Counted from the stretch's first letter, positions 1-10,582 are shown. The stretch is DNA of 64,000 nucleotides from Bactrocera neohumeralis (GCF_024586455.1 NW_026089623.1:17674236-17738235), one strand, 5' to 3'. Numbers and translations: made by a program. The notes: generated by a model not told the origin, from the letters alone.

Positions 1-952
1 TATAAAATAAGTTTTCTGTTTTAATAAGTAAGTGAATCGTAACAATTTCCGAAGTTAGTGTATGGCTTGATTTTAACAACTTTTAACGGTAAGTGTACGT
101 TATCATGCTTACTTTTTTGTTGTTACTCGTTTCAATCGGAGAGTAACCAAATTTGATTGGACAATGAAATAGTTATTTGTACAAATATTCATTATTAAAT
201 AGCAATCGTGCAAAAAATACGCTGTTTTAACTATAACTATAAAAGAAAATTAACATATACTCAAAATGGGCAGAAATGTGCATTGTAATATCGAAAAACG
301 GAGAATATTATTTGATCTTCACAAAAAAGTCAAAAATCCAACTCAGATTGCTGAAATTATGAGTTGTTCGAGGAAAATGGTATATAACGCCCTCAATTTT
401 GTTAAAAGTGATCTCAATTTGCTCAAAAATAAAAAACTCCGCTAAGCTCCTGGGCGTAAAACAACGGAACTTGTTGATAGAGCCATCATCAAAAAAATCA
501 AGGCTGTTTCTAAAGTGTGAAGAGCTGGTTCACTGCAGAAAGTATTGACGTCCTGAGCTGGTCAACCCAAAGTCCCGATGAACGTTAAGATAAAGATTGC
601 TAAGAAAGAATTCAAAAATGCGGAAGAACTTTGGACTGGAATCAAGGAGGTATGGTACGCTTGCCCCGACGATGTCAAGCATTTTTGAAAAATTATGGAC
701 ACACACCAAGATACTAACGTTGTAAGTGCATAAACGTGCAAAACCAGCCTAACGTATTTCTATGTCCAGACCTAAAATCGCAATGGGAAATTTAATAATT
801 TTTTTAAAGAACTATTTAATAAAGCTTAATCATTTTTTGTAAATAACTCCCTTATTTGCTAATGAAAAAATAAAATTTGTTCTCTGTTTATATCGAAAAT
901 ATAATATAATTTATTACATTCTCAAAGTGTGCTATTTCTCGGTCCAGGACTG
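1..952 (+). mobile_element. Tc1-like DNA transposon, 3' part, internally deleted
   Basis: A Tc1/mariner-superfamily element whose right end is visible. The sequence CGGTCCAGGACTG ends at 952 and is followed by the target dinucleotide TA at 953-954. Read in reverse it begins CAGTCCTGGACCG, a typical Tc1-type terminal repeat start. The matching left terminal repeat is not in the window, so the left end lies upstream or is lost. The element landed inside a non-LTR retrotransposon, because an endonuclease-like reading frame (YIPPKLDFF) resumes directly at 954. Family call from terminal and coding signals; no search was possible. Confidence 0.7.
266..690 (+). pseudogene. Tc1-like transposase remnant
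   Basis: The reading frame opens with MGRNVHCNIEKRRILFDLHK and a helix-turn-helix stretch (PTQIAEIMSCSRKMVYNALN) typical of the DNA-binding N-terminus of Tc1-type transposases. A TAA at about 443 interrupts it. It then continues as a GRKTTELVDRAI-like segment, the usual GRPR-type linker region. After about 560 the catalytic D and D/E core is missing, and only a C-terminal-like stretch (ELWTGIKEVW, DDVKHF) is left before stops near 690. It is a dead, internally deleted transposase; a non-autonomous copy could still be mobilised in trans if both ends survive. Confidence 0.65.
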
Positions 953-2289
953 TATATACCTCCAAAATTAGACTTTTTCGTATATATGGACCATGCTTAT
1001 TAAATATAAAGTGCGAAATCGATGACAAATAATTCAGATTAAATCATTGTCTAGGGTGATTTCAATTTACCATGTGCCTCAAGGAAAGCTACTGGTGATT
1101 ATGTTGTACCGAATTGCAATCGGTCATCATTTTTGGAAAATAAGTCGTTAGGTTTTAAGGAACACAAGCATACGGATGTTATATACACATTTTAGCAAAG
1201 CTTGCGATAAATTGAATCTGTCGACTCTCGGACATAAACTTGATATTCTGGGCTTTAAACCAATATTTCTTCAAAGCGTATCTTCTGATCTTTATAATAG
1301 AATACAACGAGTGATATTTGAAGATAGTCTTTCAATTAATGTCTCTTCAAGTATTCCTCAAGATAGTCATCTTGGCACGATTCTGTTCTTGTTGTTTATT
1401 AACGATATCTCTTCTTCAATGCTCAAATATTTTATTATATGCCAACGATGTAAAGCTTTTTAAATCATATACTTCAAATGATGAAAGGGGTTTTTTTGCA
1501 AATAGACTTAAAAATTTTGTTTGCTTTGTGTGATAGAAAAGATTTGCTATTGAATCTCGTCGAATTCTCGTAGATCTGAGTTCCGTTCTCCTTATGTAAT
1601 AAAATACTATTTACTAGAGCAAGTTTTAACTTTTTTGGGAGCTATTATGGACGGACCATAAACTTAATTCTAGTCTTCATATTGATACATTAGTCTTAAA
1701 AGCAAAAGATATTCTCAGTTTTGTTAAACATTGGCCTAAAGAATTTAGAGTTCCAAATGTTACTAAAACACTTTTTACAACTTTGGTTAGACCTAAGTAT
1801 GTAATGGAACCAAATTCATTCTGACAAGTTAGAGTAGGTTCAAAAACAATTTTTACTTTTCGCTTTAGGGCATTTTCGATGGGATTCTAAGTTAAGTCTT
1901 CCTCCATAAACTAGCTGTTTAAAATTTATAAATCTACCTAGATTTAAGAGCCATAGAGAACTGTTTAGTGTTATATTCTTAGAAAAAATCCTGAATGGAA
2001 CAGTTAGCAGTTCTTTTCTCCTGTCTGAAGTTCAATTTAATATTCCGGTTCGATTTTCAAAGCTGTTTAAACCCTTACTGTTAAAATCTTGTATATCTCT
2101 TTTTGAACTTTAGGAGCTATTCCATCGCATATGTCATGATTTTAGATTCCATTCCTGCATATTTGATTTATCTGTTTCACTTTTCGTAATTAAAAAGACC
2201 ATATTGCTTTCTCTCAATAAATAAAATCGTAAGAATTGTTTATAATTTAAATGTTGCTTACAAATTACAAAAAAAAAAAAATAAAAAAA
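953..2289 (+). pseudogene. Non-LTR retrotransposon remnant (endonuclease and reverse transcriptase)
   Basis: Scattered frames give an endonuclease piece (YIPPKLDFF at about 957, GDFNLPCASRKA at about 1054). They then jump to reverse transcriptase: HFSKACDKLN at about 1187, a degenerate IPQDSHLG (normally VPQGSxLG) at about 1350, and LYANDVKLFK at about 1430, where the catalytic YADD has become YAND. Further downstream are LTFLGAIMDG, KTLFTTLVRP and LLSEVQFNIP, the usual post-RT region. An A-rich tract at about 2267-2289 may be the 3' tail. Frameshifts, stops and a deletion between endonuclease and RT make it inactive. It resembles Jockey/CR1-type elements and is not a close copy of the Jockey elements elsewhere in this window. 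Confidence 0.7.
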
Positions 2290-2655
2290 CTCTTGCATTT
2301 TCGCATTTTGACTGAACATTTGGGCTTACGAAAGGTGTGTGCACGGTTTGTTCCGCACAAAATGACTGACGACCAAAAACATTCGAAGGACATCATTGTG
2401 ACCGATTATTTGACCAAAAATCACATTTTAACCATTTACCACTCCCCGTATTCACCTGGTATGGCACCGTGCGGCTTCTTCCTTTTCGGAAAAATGTAGA
2501 GAGAGAATTCAAAAGGCTTACACCGGCATACTGGCGGCCATACCGGCCAACGAGCTAAAACACTTGTTCCACATGCTTTTGAACCGTGCAAATAGCTGTA
2601 TTTAAGTAAAAGGAGACTATTTTGCCGAAAAAACTATTTGTTCTGTTTTTTGTAA
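2290..2655 (+). pseudogene. Mariner transposase remnant 1 (N- and C-terminal pieces fused)
   Basis: One frame reads RILTEHLGLRKVCARFVPHK, the helix-turn-helix end and linker of a mariner transposase. It jumps at about 2378 directly to the C-terminal catalytic region (HSPYSPGMAPCGFFLFGKM, normally HSPYSPDMAPCDFYLFGK). The third catalytic aspartate (PCD) is now PCG. A shifted frame continues with AYTGILAAIPANELKHLF, the usual mariner C-terminus. A GTTCTGTTTTTTG stretch at about 2643 resembles the terminal repeat of mariner remnant 2. The whole central catalytic domain is deleted. Confidence 0.7.
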
Positions 2656-2915
2656 GTCCTGTTTACTTTGGAACGCACCTTGTAGTAGCAATATTTTGTT
2701 TTTCGAGAACATTTCAATGTTTCAATGTTTTCTGAAGTACAATATATTCCTATAACAATTGTTATATATTTATGCAAATTAAAATTCCACACTAAAATCA
2801 ATAACTTTCTTGTACAACACTCGATTTTCAAATGAGAAATGTTTAATAATAGCCAGGTGTGAACTTCTTTTGAACAGCTGCAAAATGCAACTTATCAAAA
2901 AAAATCGTCAGCAAC
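2656..2915. other. Unassigned AT-rich interval
   Basis: No coding similarity recognised on either strand between the two mariner remnants. It is low-complexity sequence with TTCAATGTTTCAATGTTT duplications near 2708. Confidence 0.5.
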
Positions 2916-2971
2916 AATATACCACTTAAGCATGATAACCATGTCCCGTTATCATGCTTAAGTGGTATATT
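2916..2971. repeat. Perfect 24-bp inverted repeat (hairpin)
   Basis: Arms 2916-2939 and 2948-2971 are exact reverse complements (AATATACCACTTAAGCATGA...) separated by an 8-base loop. It lies 5 bp upstream of the left end of mariner remnant 2. The core CGTTATCATGCTTA also occurs at about 98-111. It could be a foldback end, a repair product or a palindromic MITE scar; no function is implied. Confidence 0.85.
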
Positions 2972-2976
2972 ATACT

Positions 2977-3829
2977 TACAAGGTCTGTCGCAAAAGAAAC
3001 AGAACTTTTTAAATATAACTGTTTCTGGTGGCGCCACCTATTGGTGGGTATATGAAATAAAAAGTTTGATCTCTTGTTGACTTTTCGTAGAAATTTTAAG
3101 ACATTTGGTTAACTACAATCAATGTTATCGATCAAAAAGTGACAGCAGCTTTTGGTCATCGGTCGTAAAATGCAAAGAGCAAATATTAAATTTTGTTTTA
3201 AACTTGGGACGTTTGGAAACGTTTTGGAACGTTTACTGAAACATTTCAAATGATGAAAAAAGTTTATGGTGATCAGTGCCTATCCTGTAGTAATGTGCAT
3301 GAGTGGTTTAAGGGATTCCAAGAAGGTCGTGAGGACCTCTGTGACGATCAGAAGTCAAAAATAAAGACAATGCTGATTTGTTTTTACGATTCCGAGGGTA
3401 TTGTACACCGAGAATTCGTCCCACCTGGCCAAACGATTAATGCTGTGTTTTACCTTGGTGTTATGAAGCGTCTTTTGTCACGCATTCGTCGTGCTCGACC
3501 ACAATACCGTGAGGCAGGGTCCTGGCGCCTGTAGCACGATAATGCGCCGTGTCATCCGTCGACGCTTGTCACTGATTTTTTCACAAAAAACTCCATATTA
3601 ACCATTAATCACTCACCTGATCTGGCAACCTGTGATTTTTACCTATTTGGAAAACTTCATTTGCCTGAAGGACACTGGTTTCAGGACATTTTAGCTATCC
3701 AAAAGGCGACGACCGATATTCTCAAAAGGATTCCGAAAAATGACCTTAAACACCCATTTGAAATGCTATTTGACCGGGCTAAACGCTGTATCGAAGCACA
3801 ACGAAATTAATTTGAAAAAAAACCTTGTA
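2977..3829 (+). mobile_element. Mariner element 2, internally deleted
   Basis: The element starts TACAAGGTCTGTCGCAAAAG at 2977 and ends CCTTGTA at 3829, so the outermost bases are inverted. The right terminal repeat beyond those 7 bases is eroded. The 5' untranslated part contains GTTTCTGGTGGCGCCACC, itself partly palindromic. Same group as mariner remnant 1, to judge by shared coding motifs. Confidence 0.65.
3170..3810 (+). pseudogene. Mariner transposase pseudogene
   Basis: Begins MQRANIKFCFKLG. After frameshifts around 3215-3250 it reads KVYGDQCLSCSNVHEWFKGF and GREDLCDDQ, the N-terminal HTH region. At about 3353 it jumps to SKIKTMLICFYDSEGIVHRE and NAVFYLGVMKRLLSRIRR, the region after the first catalytic aspartate, so the first D and its surroundings are deleted. 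The second catalytic segment (HDNAPCHPSTLVTDF) is present after a stop at 3533. The third has lost a few codons (SPDLATCDFYLFGKLH, normally SPDLAPCDF). The frame ends at TAA 3808. Not functional. Confidence 0.75.
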
Positions 3830-3850
3830 CAACATACAAGTATAACGACT

Positions 3851-4277
3851 TTCATTAGTTCAGAGTTTCTTACTAATACGTGGTTCGCTTGATTTTTATG
3901 CAGTCTCTTTCCGTACGTCTCTTGTTAATTGTGAGTCCCAGATGGTTTGGACTGGTGCTTGTTGGTAGCAACTGTGGGCCAATTTCGGGCCTGAGAGTAT
4001 ACACCACTTTTATGGAATTTTGGTATTAATGTTTCATTTGGTGAGACTCGGTTCTATAGCGATCAATCTGACGTAGAACGTTTGATTATTTGAATTTTTA
4101 TAAATTATAAAAAAGATTTTAAGTCGTATATTTAAAAAAAGAAAAGAAATTTGTTTTTTGTAAATGTGAGCCAAATTATGCAAAACAAAGCTTTGCGGCA
4201 TTGCAGATAAAAGTTATACCGCTTTAATAAGGTATCCGCCTTATCTCTTGCTTCAATTCAATTCGATAGCTTTGTTG
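3851..4277. repeat. Dispersed repeat family R, copy 1
   Basis: This stretch is clearly homologous to 13524-14123. Shared strings include GTACGTCTCTTGTTAATTGT, GAGTCCCAGATGGTTT, CACTTTTATGGAATTTTGGT and AGATAAAAGTTATACC. Copy 1 lacks about 150 bases present in copy 2 (13740-13900). No coding similarity was recognised. Both copies follow mariner-type sequence. Probably an unclassified non-autonomous transposon or the untranslated end of a larger element. Confidence 0.7.
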
Positions 4278-4398
4278 GTTAACAAGGAACCGCGTGCCCA
4301 CCCGTGGTCATTTTTTTTCTGTACCGGTGGACCGCATGCTGACGAAGGGTTGTGCTTTAGTTAACAAGTTGGTTTGTTTGTTTTTGTTTTATTGATTG

Positions 4399-4631
4399 TG
4401 TAGAGAAACACCGAACTCGTGTGCACAGTCAAACACTTATATATAATAATACAAAACTTTATTGTGAATATAAGAAAAATGTTACACTTATTCAACTTTA
4501 CTGGGTGTTCTCAAATATTTCGTTTATGTTGCTCACTCGCTGACGGTTGCTCGTTGACTGTGTCTTTGGTTGCTGCCACTTGCTTTATTTTATTTGACAC
4601 TTGATGGGCAACAGAGTTGCCATCGCTTACA
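4399..4631 (-). repeat. Gypsy 3' LTR
   Basis: 233 bp, reading TGTAAGCGATGG... on the minus strand, with TG...CA ends. The pol frame runs into it: the TAA stop at 4627-4629 uses LTR bases, so gag-pol terminates 5 bases inside the 3' LTR. Only one indel separates it from the 5' LTR. Confidence 0.93.
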
Positions 4632-7600
4632 GTCGGCTTTCCTGACCCAATGTGGCGCCCTCGCCCGTGCTCTCATCTTCGTTGTCTATGTCGTCTGGAT
4701 CATCTGGTGGTAACATGCACCAAGTTTTAAGTTGATCTGATGCAAATACGGCTTTGTAGTGACGTTGCGTTCGCTCGGCATGAGGTAAGTCTTCAATTAC
4801 ATAACGATCATTTGGCAGGACTTTGGTGATGATGAATGGTCCTCTGAATCGTGGTTCTAGTTTACGTGATGTACCGGAGCTTATTGGTTCGTTTGTAGTC
4901 AATACGAGATCACCTTCGTTGTACGTCTTCGGTTGATTATGCTTTGCGTCATATAGCTTCTTGGCTTGTGCTCTTACGTCGTTTATTCGTTGAGCTGTGT
5001 CGACTCGTAGTTGCTGTAGGTCGGTGTCGTTTATCAGGTCAACATCATCGTCTTGAAGTGCCTGGATAAGTTGATTCTGCAGGATGTCTCGAGGCACGTA
5101 CCCATAAAGTAGTCGGAATGGTGTACAACCTGTGGTTTTATTCGGGATGGTATTAATGCTCCATTGTATTTGACGTAATTTGTCGTCCCATCGTCTTTCG
5201 TCATCAGTAGAAGGTAGTAGCATGGATAGGATGACGCGGTTTGCTCGTTCAGCGTGTCCGTTAGCGCGTGGCGTCCGCACTGCGTTGAGAATATGTTTGA
5301 CGTTGTTTTCATCGCAAAACTTTTGGAACGCTTTTGAAGTGAAGGCCGTTCCTCGGTCGGATATGATACGTTCAGGCATTCCTAGCTCGTGATCTCAAGC
5401 AATACCGGAATTACATGGCTTGTTGCGGTACTCTTGACTGCTCGTAGGATTGTGAATTTGGTAAATGAATCTACAATCACCAACACATGCTCGTTGCGTT
5501 TTGAACTTTTTGGGAACGGACCCAAATGATCAATGTGTATTGTCGTGAACGGTATTGGCTTAACGTTGTCGTAGTGATATCGACCCTCACGTCGTCCGCC
5601 AGGGGTTTTATTTAAAGCACAACCCACACATGAGTTGATGTAGCTCTTTACGTAATTGCGCATTCGAGGAAACCAGAAGAGATTGAGAATTCGTTTCATT
5701 GTTTTGTCAACGCTCATATGACCTGCCTTATCGTGGCATTCGTGCAGTATTTGGAACCTTAATTGCTTTGGAACAACCCATAGTAGTTTGTTGTCGTGCT
5801 TTCGATATAGGCGTCCCAGTTCAACAACGTAGTGGGGATATTCTGGCTTCACCTCATTCTGTATTTCGTTAACGATGTTTCTTATTTTCTCGTCTTGTAG
5901 CTGAACACTAAACAACCAATCTGCCTGGTCGATAATCATCTTGGAAATTTTGAGATCAGCGGCATCTATTTCGTGTGCATCTTCATAAGGTGCACGGCTC
6001 AACGCACCGACATGGGCCATACGAGCTCCTGGTCGATGTTGAAGTTCAATGTCGAATTCTTGGATTCTCAACCACCATCGGGCAATGCGTGGTATAAGCT
6101 CTCGCTTTTCCATCGTTGTTCGTAAAGCGTTGCAATCGGTAATAACTTTGATCTTCTTTCCGTATACGTAGTATTTGAATCTTTCCAATGATTCCACAAT
6201 CGCTAATGCTTCGAGTTCATAGCTATGGAAACGTTTTTCGTTGTCTGTAGTAGAGCGACTAAAATATGAGATCGGGTGCAGTTGTCCATTCTCGACTTGC
6301 AACAAAACGCTTGCAAGGCCGATAGAGCTTGCGTCTGTATGTAGTTCGTGTTCGGCTTCGATGCGGTAGTTGACCATGGTTGGTTTCGATGATAATGCGG
6401 TTTTGAGTTCGTTGAATGCTGACTCTTGCTGTAGTCCCCATGCGAATGCGGTGTTGTTGCGTAGCAATTTGCGTAATGGTTCAGAAATAATGGAATAACC
6501 AGCGACGAATTTTCGGAAGTAGCCACTGAGACCTAAGAATTTTCGTACTTCAGTGACATTTCTCGGCTGTGGAAAATTTAGGATAGCGTTGGTTTTGACG
6601 TTGCCCGGACTCATGCCTTCAGGAGATAGCTGATGTCCCAAAAACGTTATTGTTTGCGTGAACAACTCACATTTGTTGACGTTCAATGTGAGTCCGCAGG
6701 TACGTAGTACTTGGAGTATACGAGAAAGCTTTGTATACATTTCGTCGAAAGAATTGCTGCCGATTAGGATGTTATCCATATAATGCAGCATGTCGCCCGT
6801 CTCCACCCGTCTTTGGATTTCTGCCATGAGTTTATTAAACACAGCTGGTGCATTCTTTAAACCAAACGGCATGCGTTTGAACTCATATAGACCGTTCGTC
6901 GTGATAAAAGCGGTGTATTTCCTACTATCGGGTGCCATTTTGATCTGATAGTACCCACTATTCAAATCGAGTGACGAAAAGTATCGGAAACGTTTCGCTT
7001 CGTGTAGCCGTTCTTCAATATTCGGGACTGGAAAATTCTCTTTCTTTGTTACCTTATTAATTCGTCGATAATCGATACATAACCGATCACTTCCATTCTG
7101 CTTTTTGACTAAGACCACGGGACTTGCGTATTCGGATGTCGATTTCGTGATAATATCACGCTCAAGCAACTCCTCAACCATCCTGTTGACAATATCACGC
7201 TTCGGTTCTGGGATACGATAAGGCGCTTTAAATATGGTGCGATTGCTCTCAAGTTCGATGCTAGCTTGAACTACGTCAGTTTTGCCAATATCTTTCAGCC
7301 CACTGGAGAAAACATCGGCATAGCTTGCCAGAAGACTTTGTATCTTATTTCGTTCTGCTTCATTGCTGAAATTGGACATTAATTTGGAAAAATTGCTCTC
7401 AGTTAGTACCGTTGTCTGTACTGCTCGTCTGCTTCCGAATATTGTGCGACCATTTTCAATTTTCAGCGTAGTGTTTGCATTGATGATAGCATCTTGACCT
7501 ATTAAAACGTCTTGTTCTAGTAACTCGTCATTAGCGATGTAGGCTTGCGTCTCGATGTTGATTCCGTCGATGGTGATGTCTATGGTAATAGCCTCCGTGA

Positions 7601-8600
7601 ACGTACGCACCCCTCCGCAAATGCCTTTTACTTGTAAGCAGCATTTTACGGCTTTATCGTCGATGCGCTTGGCTACTGACCTACGAATGATGCTGCATTG
7701 GCTGCCCGTGTCGATGAATGCGATATACGGTTGCGCTTTTATGTAAACTAACTTCTTGAAACATTCGTCAAGGTTGATTGCACCAAGTCGTCGTAACGTT
7801 ACTGTCGTCTTCTCACAATTTCCTCCGTTTGGATGAACTTTGTGACACGTTGTACAGCAATGTCGTTTCTGCGGCAATGGACATTTGTTGGCGAAATGTC
7901 CAGGTACGTTGCAATTGTAACATTTCAATTGTGCTTTAAATTCACCATTTTGTTTCGTTGACTCAGCATATTTTTCGTTATTGTTGTCTCGCTTACTTGG
8001 TTGATGTACTTGTGGCTTACTTAGCCCTCCGCGATTAATGAAATAGTCCTCGATGGCGTCTCTCATCTGCTTCATTGTTGTAAACTTCATTGCTGCAATG
8101 CTTTGTTGGAGTTCTCTATGTTTTAACTCAGCTCTTGCATAACGTATAATGGCTGCCTCACTCAGTTTGTAACGTATACCTAGTGCCGCCACTCTAAAAC
8201 AATATTCTTTTTCGATTTCTTTTGGCTTCCTCGTTGCATTGGCCATCACGAAATGAATTTCTGCCTCGTCTCGATCTGAACCAAATTCGTGTCGTAACGC
8301 ATCAGCAAAATTTTCCCAAGTTGTGTGTAATGTGGGTGATGCATCCAACCACATACGTGCAACTCCTTTTAAACGTGTGTAAATAGCTAACAATAAAAAT
8401 TTCTCGTCCCATCTATATGCTTCCACTACTCGATCGACTCTATCAATAAATTGCTCTACCGTAATGCTTGCGTTATTCGTTGGATCAAATTCCGGCAGGG
8501 TATTTGCAATTTCTTTAACTGACGCGTGTCGCATATTCCCGTTCGTTGAAATATTCCCGTTCGCAGAAATATCACCGTTGCTTTGAATGTTAGTTGCCAC
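4627..8600 (-). pseudogene. Gypsy Gag-Pol polyprotein (frameshifted, RT active-site mutant)
   Basis: The frame from 8600 encodes 1072 aa: Gag, a zinc knuckle CYNCNVPGHFANKC near residue 226, an aspartic protease motif AFIDTGSQC near 298, RT at about 450-640, and RNase H with HTDASS near 755. The integrase zinc motif (HECHDKAGH ... CVGC) lies near 950-1005, and the first catalytic Asp in HIDHLGPF near 1023. A one-base frameshift near 5395 creates a stop. The other frame (5379-4627) holds the rest of integrase: SDRGTAF (Asp), NGHAERANR (Glu) and a GPF-type C-terminal module (RFRGPFIITKV). The RT box reads YMDN instead of YMDD (G to A at about 6773). The last RNase H acid is probably lost too (HVGALSR where family members have VDALSR). 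The protein order is that of chromovirus/Mdg-like gypsy elements; the copy cannot be autonomous. Confidence 0.92.
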
Positions 8601-8845
8601 CGTGCTGTCGTCGTTCGTTGAAATAGCGTCAGTGGCGTGACTCTGAACGCCTGCGCCGCCGTTGACTGCGACTGCGCTATCGTTGCAGTTCGTTGTTCCA
8701 CCTTCAGATCACTGATCTTCACCATCGTATCGTTTTTACGTATCGTGTATATATATCTGCCGGTGCCTATAGCCCTTCACCAACGTACATACATATACTT
8801 ACTATGTTTGTAGACGTGTATGGGTTTATCATCCCACTTCTGAAC
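8601..8845 (-). promoter_or_regulatory. Gypsy 5' untranslated leader
   Basis: 245 bases between the 5' LTR and the chosen start ATG at 8600. Immediately after the LTR the minus strand reads GTTCAGAAGTGGGATGATAA. No primer-binding site starts right at the LTR edge. The TGGGATGATAAACC that begins 9 bases in is a possible but unproven tRNA-primer site. Confidence 0.4.
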
Positions 8846-9079
8846 TGTAGAGAAACACCGAACTCGTGTGCACAGTCAAACACTTATATATAATAATACA
8901 AAACTTTATTGTGAATATAAGAAAAATGTTACACTTATTCAACTTTACTGGGTGTTCTCAAATATTTCGTTTATGTTGCTCACTCGCTGACGGTTGCTCG
9001 TTGACTGTGTCTTTGGTTTGCTGCCACTTGCTTTATTTTATTTGACACTTGATGGGCAACAGAGTTGCCATCGCTTACA
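8846..9079 (-). repeat. Gypsy 5' LTR
   Basis: 234 bp direct repeat of 4399-4631, with TGTA...TACA ends, followed on the plus strand by the ATTG target duplication. It should carry the promoter for minus-strand transcription; an AATAAA-like signal was not pinned down. Confidence 0.93.
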
Positions 9080-9260
9080 ATTGTTTACTTAGTTTTATTG
9101 ATTTTTTGTGATTGAGGTGACTTTGTGATATTTATTTTTGATAAACCATTTTTTGTTGTTTTATTTTTCTTTTTTTTTTGTGACCACCGGTGGTCACATT
9201 GTCCCATAATGAAAATCCACCAATGTCCACCGGTGGTACACGCGGGGCTCAAAGTGTTAA

Positions 9261-9727
9261 TGGAAAGTCAAGAAAATAATATTCACAACAATTTATTATT
9301 TTATTTATTAAATTGCTTCTCAGTTTTGCTATACTTTAGCTAAAGGTTTATAAATGAACTAAATAGTTATGTCTGATGATTAAAAAAAACATAAGAAGTA
9401 TGTATCAATCGATGCGGTAAAAAAACATATTATCGAGAATCCTTTATTATGTTATAAGTCTCAGAGCCAGTAGATGGCAGGGTGTATGTATTTTACCAAA
9501 GGTAATATTTTGAGTAAATCTAACATACTTGAGTTGGAGGTTACTAAGCCCAACGAAGGTAGCTATGACGTCGACGCTGAGGTAATATGTAGGGGTATGT
9601 ATGTCAAAATGAACGCTTTGCTGTGTCGCTTGGCAATGTGTAAAAAGATGAGAATGACCCAACGTTGTGCTTCGCTTTACTTCATTTCGTTTTGATGTGA
9701 ACGTACTCATGCAGAAGCATACCAGGT
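9261..9727. other. Interval with no recognised gene
   Basis: It starts with sequence also found after dispersed repeat copy 2 (14297-14330). Short open frames occur on both strands (9474-9695 plus, 9447-9734 minus) but overlap each other almost completely and match nothing recognised. At 9384-9470 a 28-codon frame ends in a TAG and has no splice donor; it was not called. Confidence 0.5.
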
Positions 9728-10410
9728 TGTTCAATAAGTTTTATCGCTCGATAATAGAGGGGGTTGCTATGTACTAGCCCAATTTTTTTTTGTTTTGTTG
9801 GTACACTCTTCATATGAACGTATATGAAGTTTCATTTCAATCTGTCAATTCATTCGTTGTTTACAAGCCATTTATTGTCGCCGTGTCACAGTATTTTTTT
9901 ACATTGGAAAAAAATTGAATATGGTGTAGTGATAAAATTCTTATTTTTGGAAGATTTAGCACCAAAAGAAATACACGAACGAATGTTAAAAGTGTAAATG
10001 ATTGTTCACCTAAAATTAAAACAGTAGAAAAATGGGTTGCTGAATTTAAACGTGGTCGTACAAGCCTTGAAGACGATTCACGTGAAGGACGTCCAAAAAG
10101 GACATCAACACCAGAAATCAAAGCCAAAACACAGGATATTATTTTGGAAGATCGTCGATTGACTGAGAGAGATGTAGTAGAGGCTCCACATATCTCATTA
10201 GGCCATATTTTAAGTGAAATATTGGGTTTAGAAAGCTGTGTGCACAATGGCTGCCGCATGCCCTAATAATAGAACAAAAACACATTCGAATGCGACTTCC
10301 TCAGCAACATTTGGTGCGTTTTAAACACGATAAAGTGGATTTTGTACGTCGATTCATCACTATGGATGAGACTTGGGTCTATCACCATTTCACCATTCCA
10401 GATACAAGTA
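9728..10410 (+). pseudogene. Mariner 5' fragment (N-terminal half of transposase)
   Basis: The left end looks like a mariner terminal repeat (GTTGTTCAATAAGTTTTATC at about 9724-9745). A decayed transposase follows from about 9904: IEYGVVIKFL, APKEIHERMLKV, WVAEFKRGRTSLEDD, a GRPK-type linker (EGRPKRTSTPEI) and DIILEDRRLTERDV. The first catalytic aspartate is in FITMDETWVYHH near 10360. The start codon has become TTG, an extra A shifts the frame, and a TAA follows ERMLKV. Homology stops at about 10410, so the second half and the right end are gone. It may lie in an intron of the putative exon at 10583. Confidence 0.8.
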
Positions 10411-10582
10411 TATGAATCAGCCATAAAAGTTTTCTTGCATACATACTTAAAAAGTACAAATATTTCTAATATATGTAAATGTTAAACATATTCGTTACTT
10501 ACATTTGTACTATATCTTGCATTAATAAAATTATGCCTGTTACTAATAAACTTAAATTTTTCTTTTGCATATTTAATTATAG

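Larger units (their letters stand above)
4395..9083 (-). mobile_element. Ty3/gypsy LTR retrotransposon, nearly full length, young
   Basis: Two LTRs (4399-4631 and 8846-9079) are identical except for one extra T in the second (ctttggttgctg versus ctttggtttgctg). They begin TGTA and end TACA. A 4-bp target duplication ATTG flanks the element (4395-4398 and 9080-9083). The order on the minus strand is LTR, leader, gag-protease-RT-RNase H-integrase, LTR, with no env. Near-identical LTRs mean a recent insertion, but the RT active site and the reading frame are damaged. Confidence 0.93.
4279..9260. mobile_element. Putative piggyBac-type MITE, split by the gypsy insertion
   Basis: Outside the gypsy element, the left flank starts TTAACAAGGAACCGCGTG at 4279. 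The right flank ends CACGCGGGGCTCAAAGTGTTAA at 9260, whose reverse complement is TTAACACTTTGAGCC then CCGCGTG. Both sides then carry ACC(C/G)GTGG palindromic motifs (left 4299-4306 and 4323-4330, right 9182-9195 and 9222-9235). Without the gypsy insert this is a unit of about 295 bp flanked by TTAA, as expected for piggyBac-type non-autonomous elements. The right outer flank (GGAAAGTCAAGAAAATAATATT) also follows dispersed repeat copy 2 at about 14300, which supports an insertion there. No transposase is present. Confidence 0.45.

Noticed and set aside
9384..9470. A 28-codon frame resembling protein (YVSIDAVKKHIIENPLLCYK)
   Set aside because: It starts after a stop, ends in TAG and has no splice donor in the phase needed to join the exon at 10583.
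9447..9734. Overlapping frames of 73 and 95 codons
   Set aside because: They lie on opposite strands over the same bases, resemble no known protein and include mariner end sequence.
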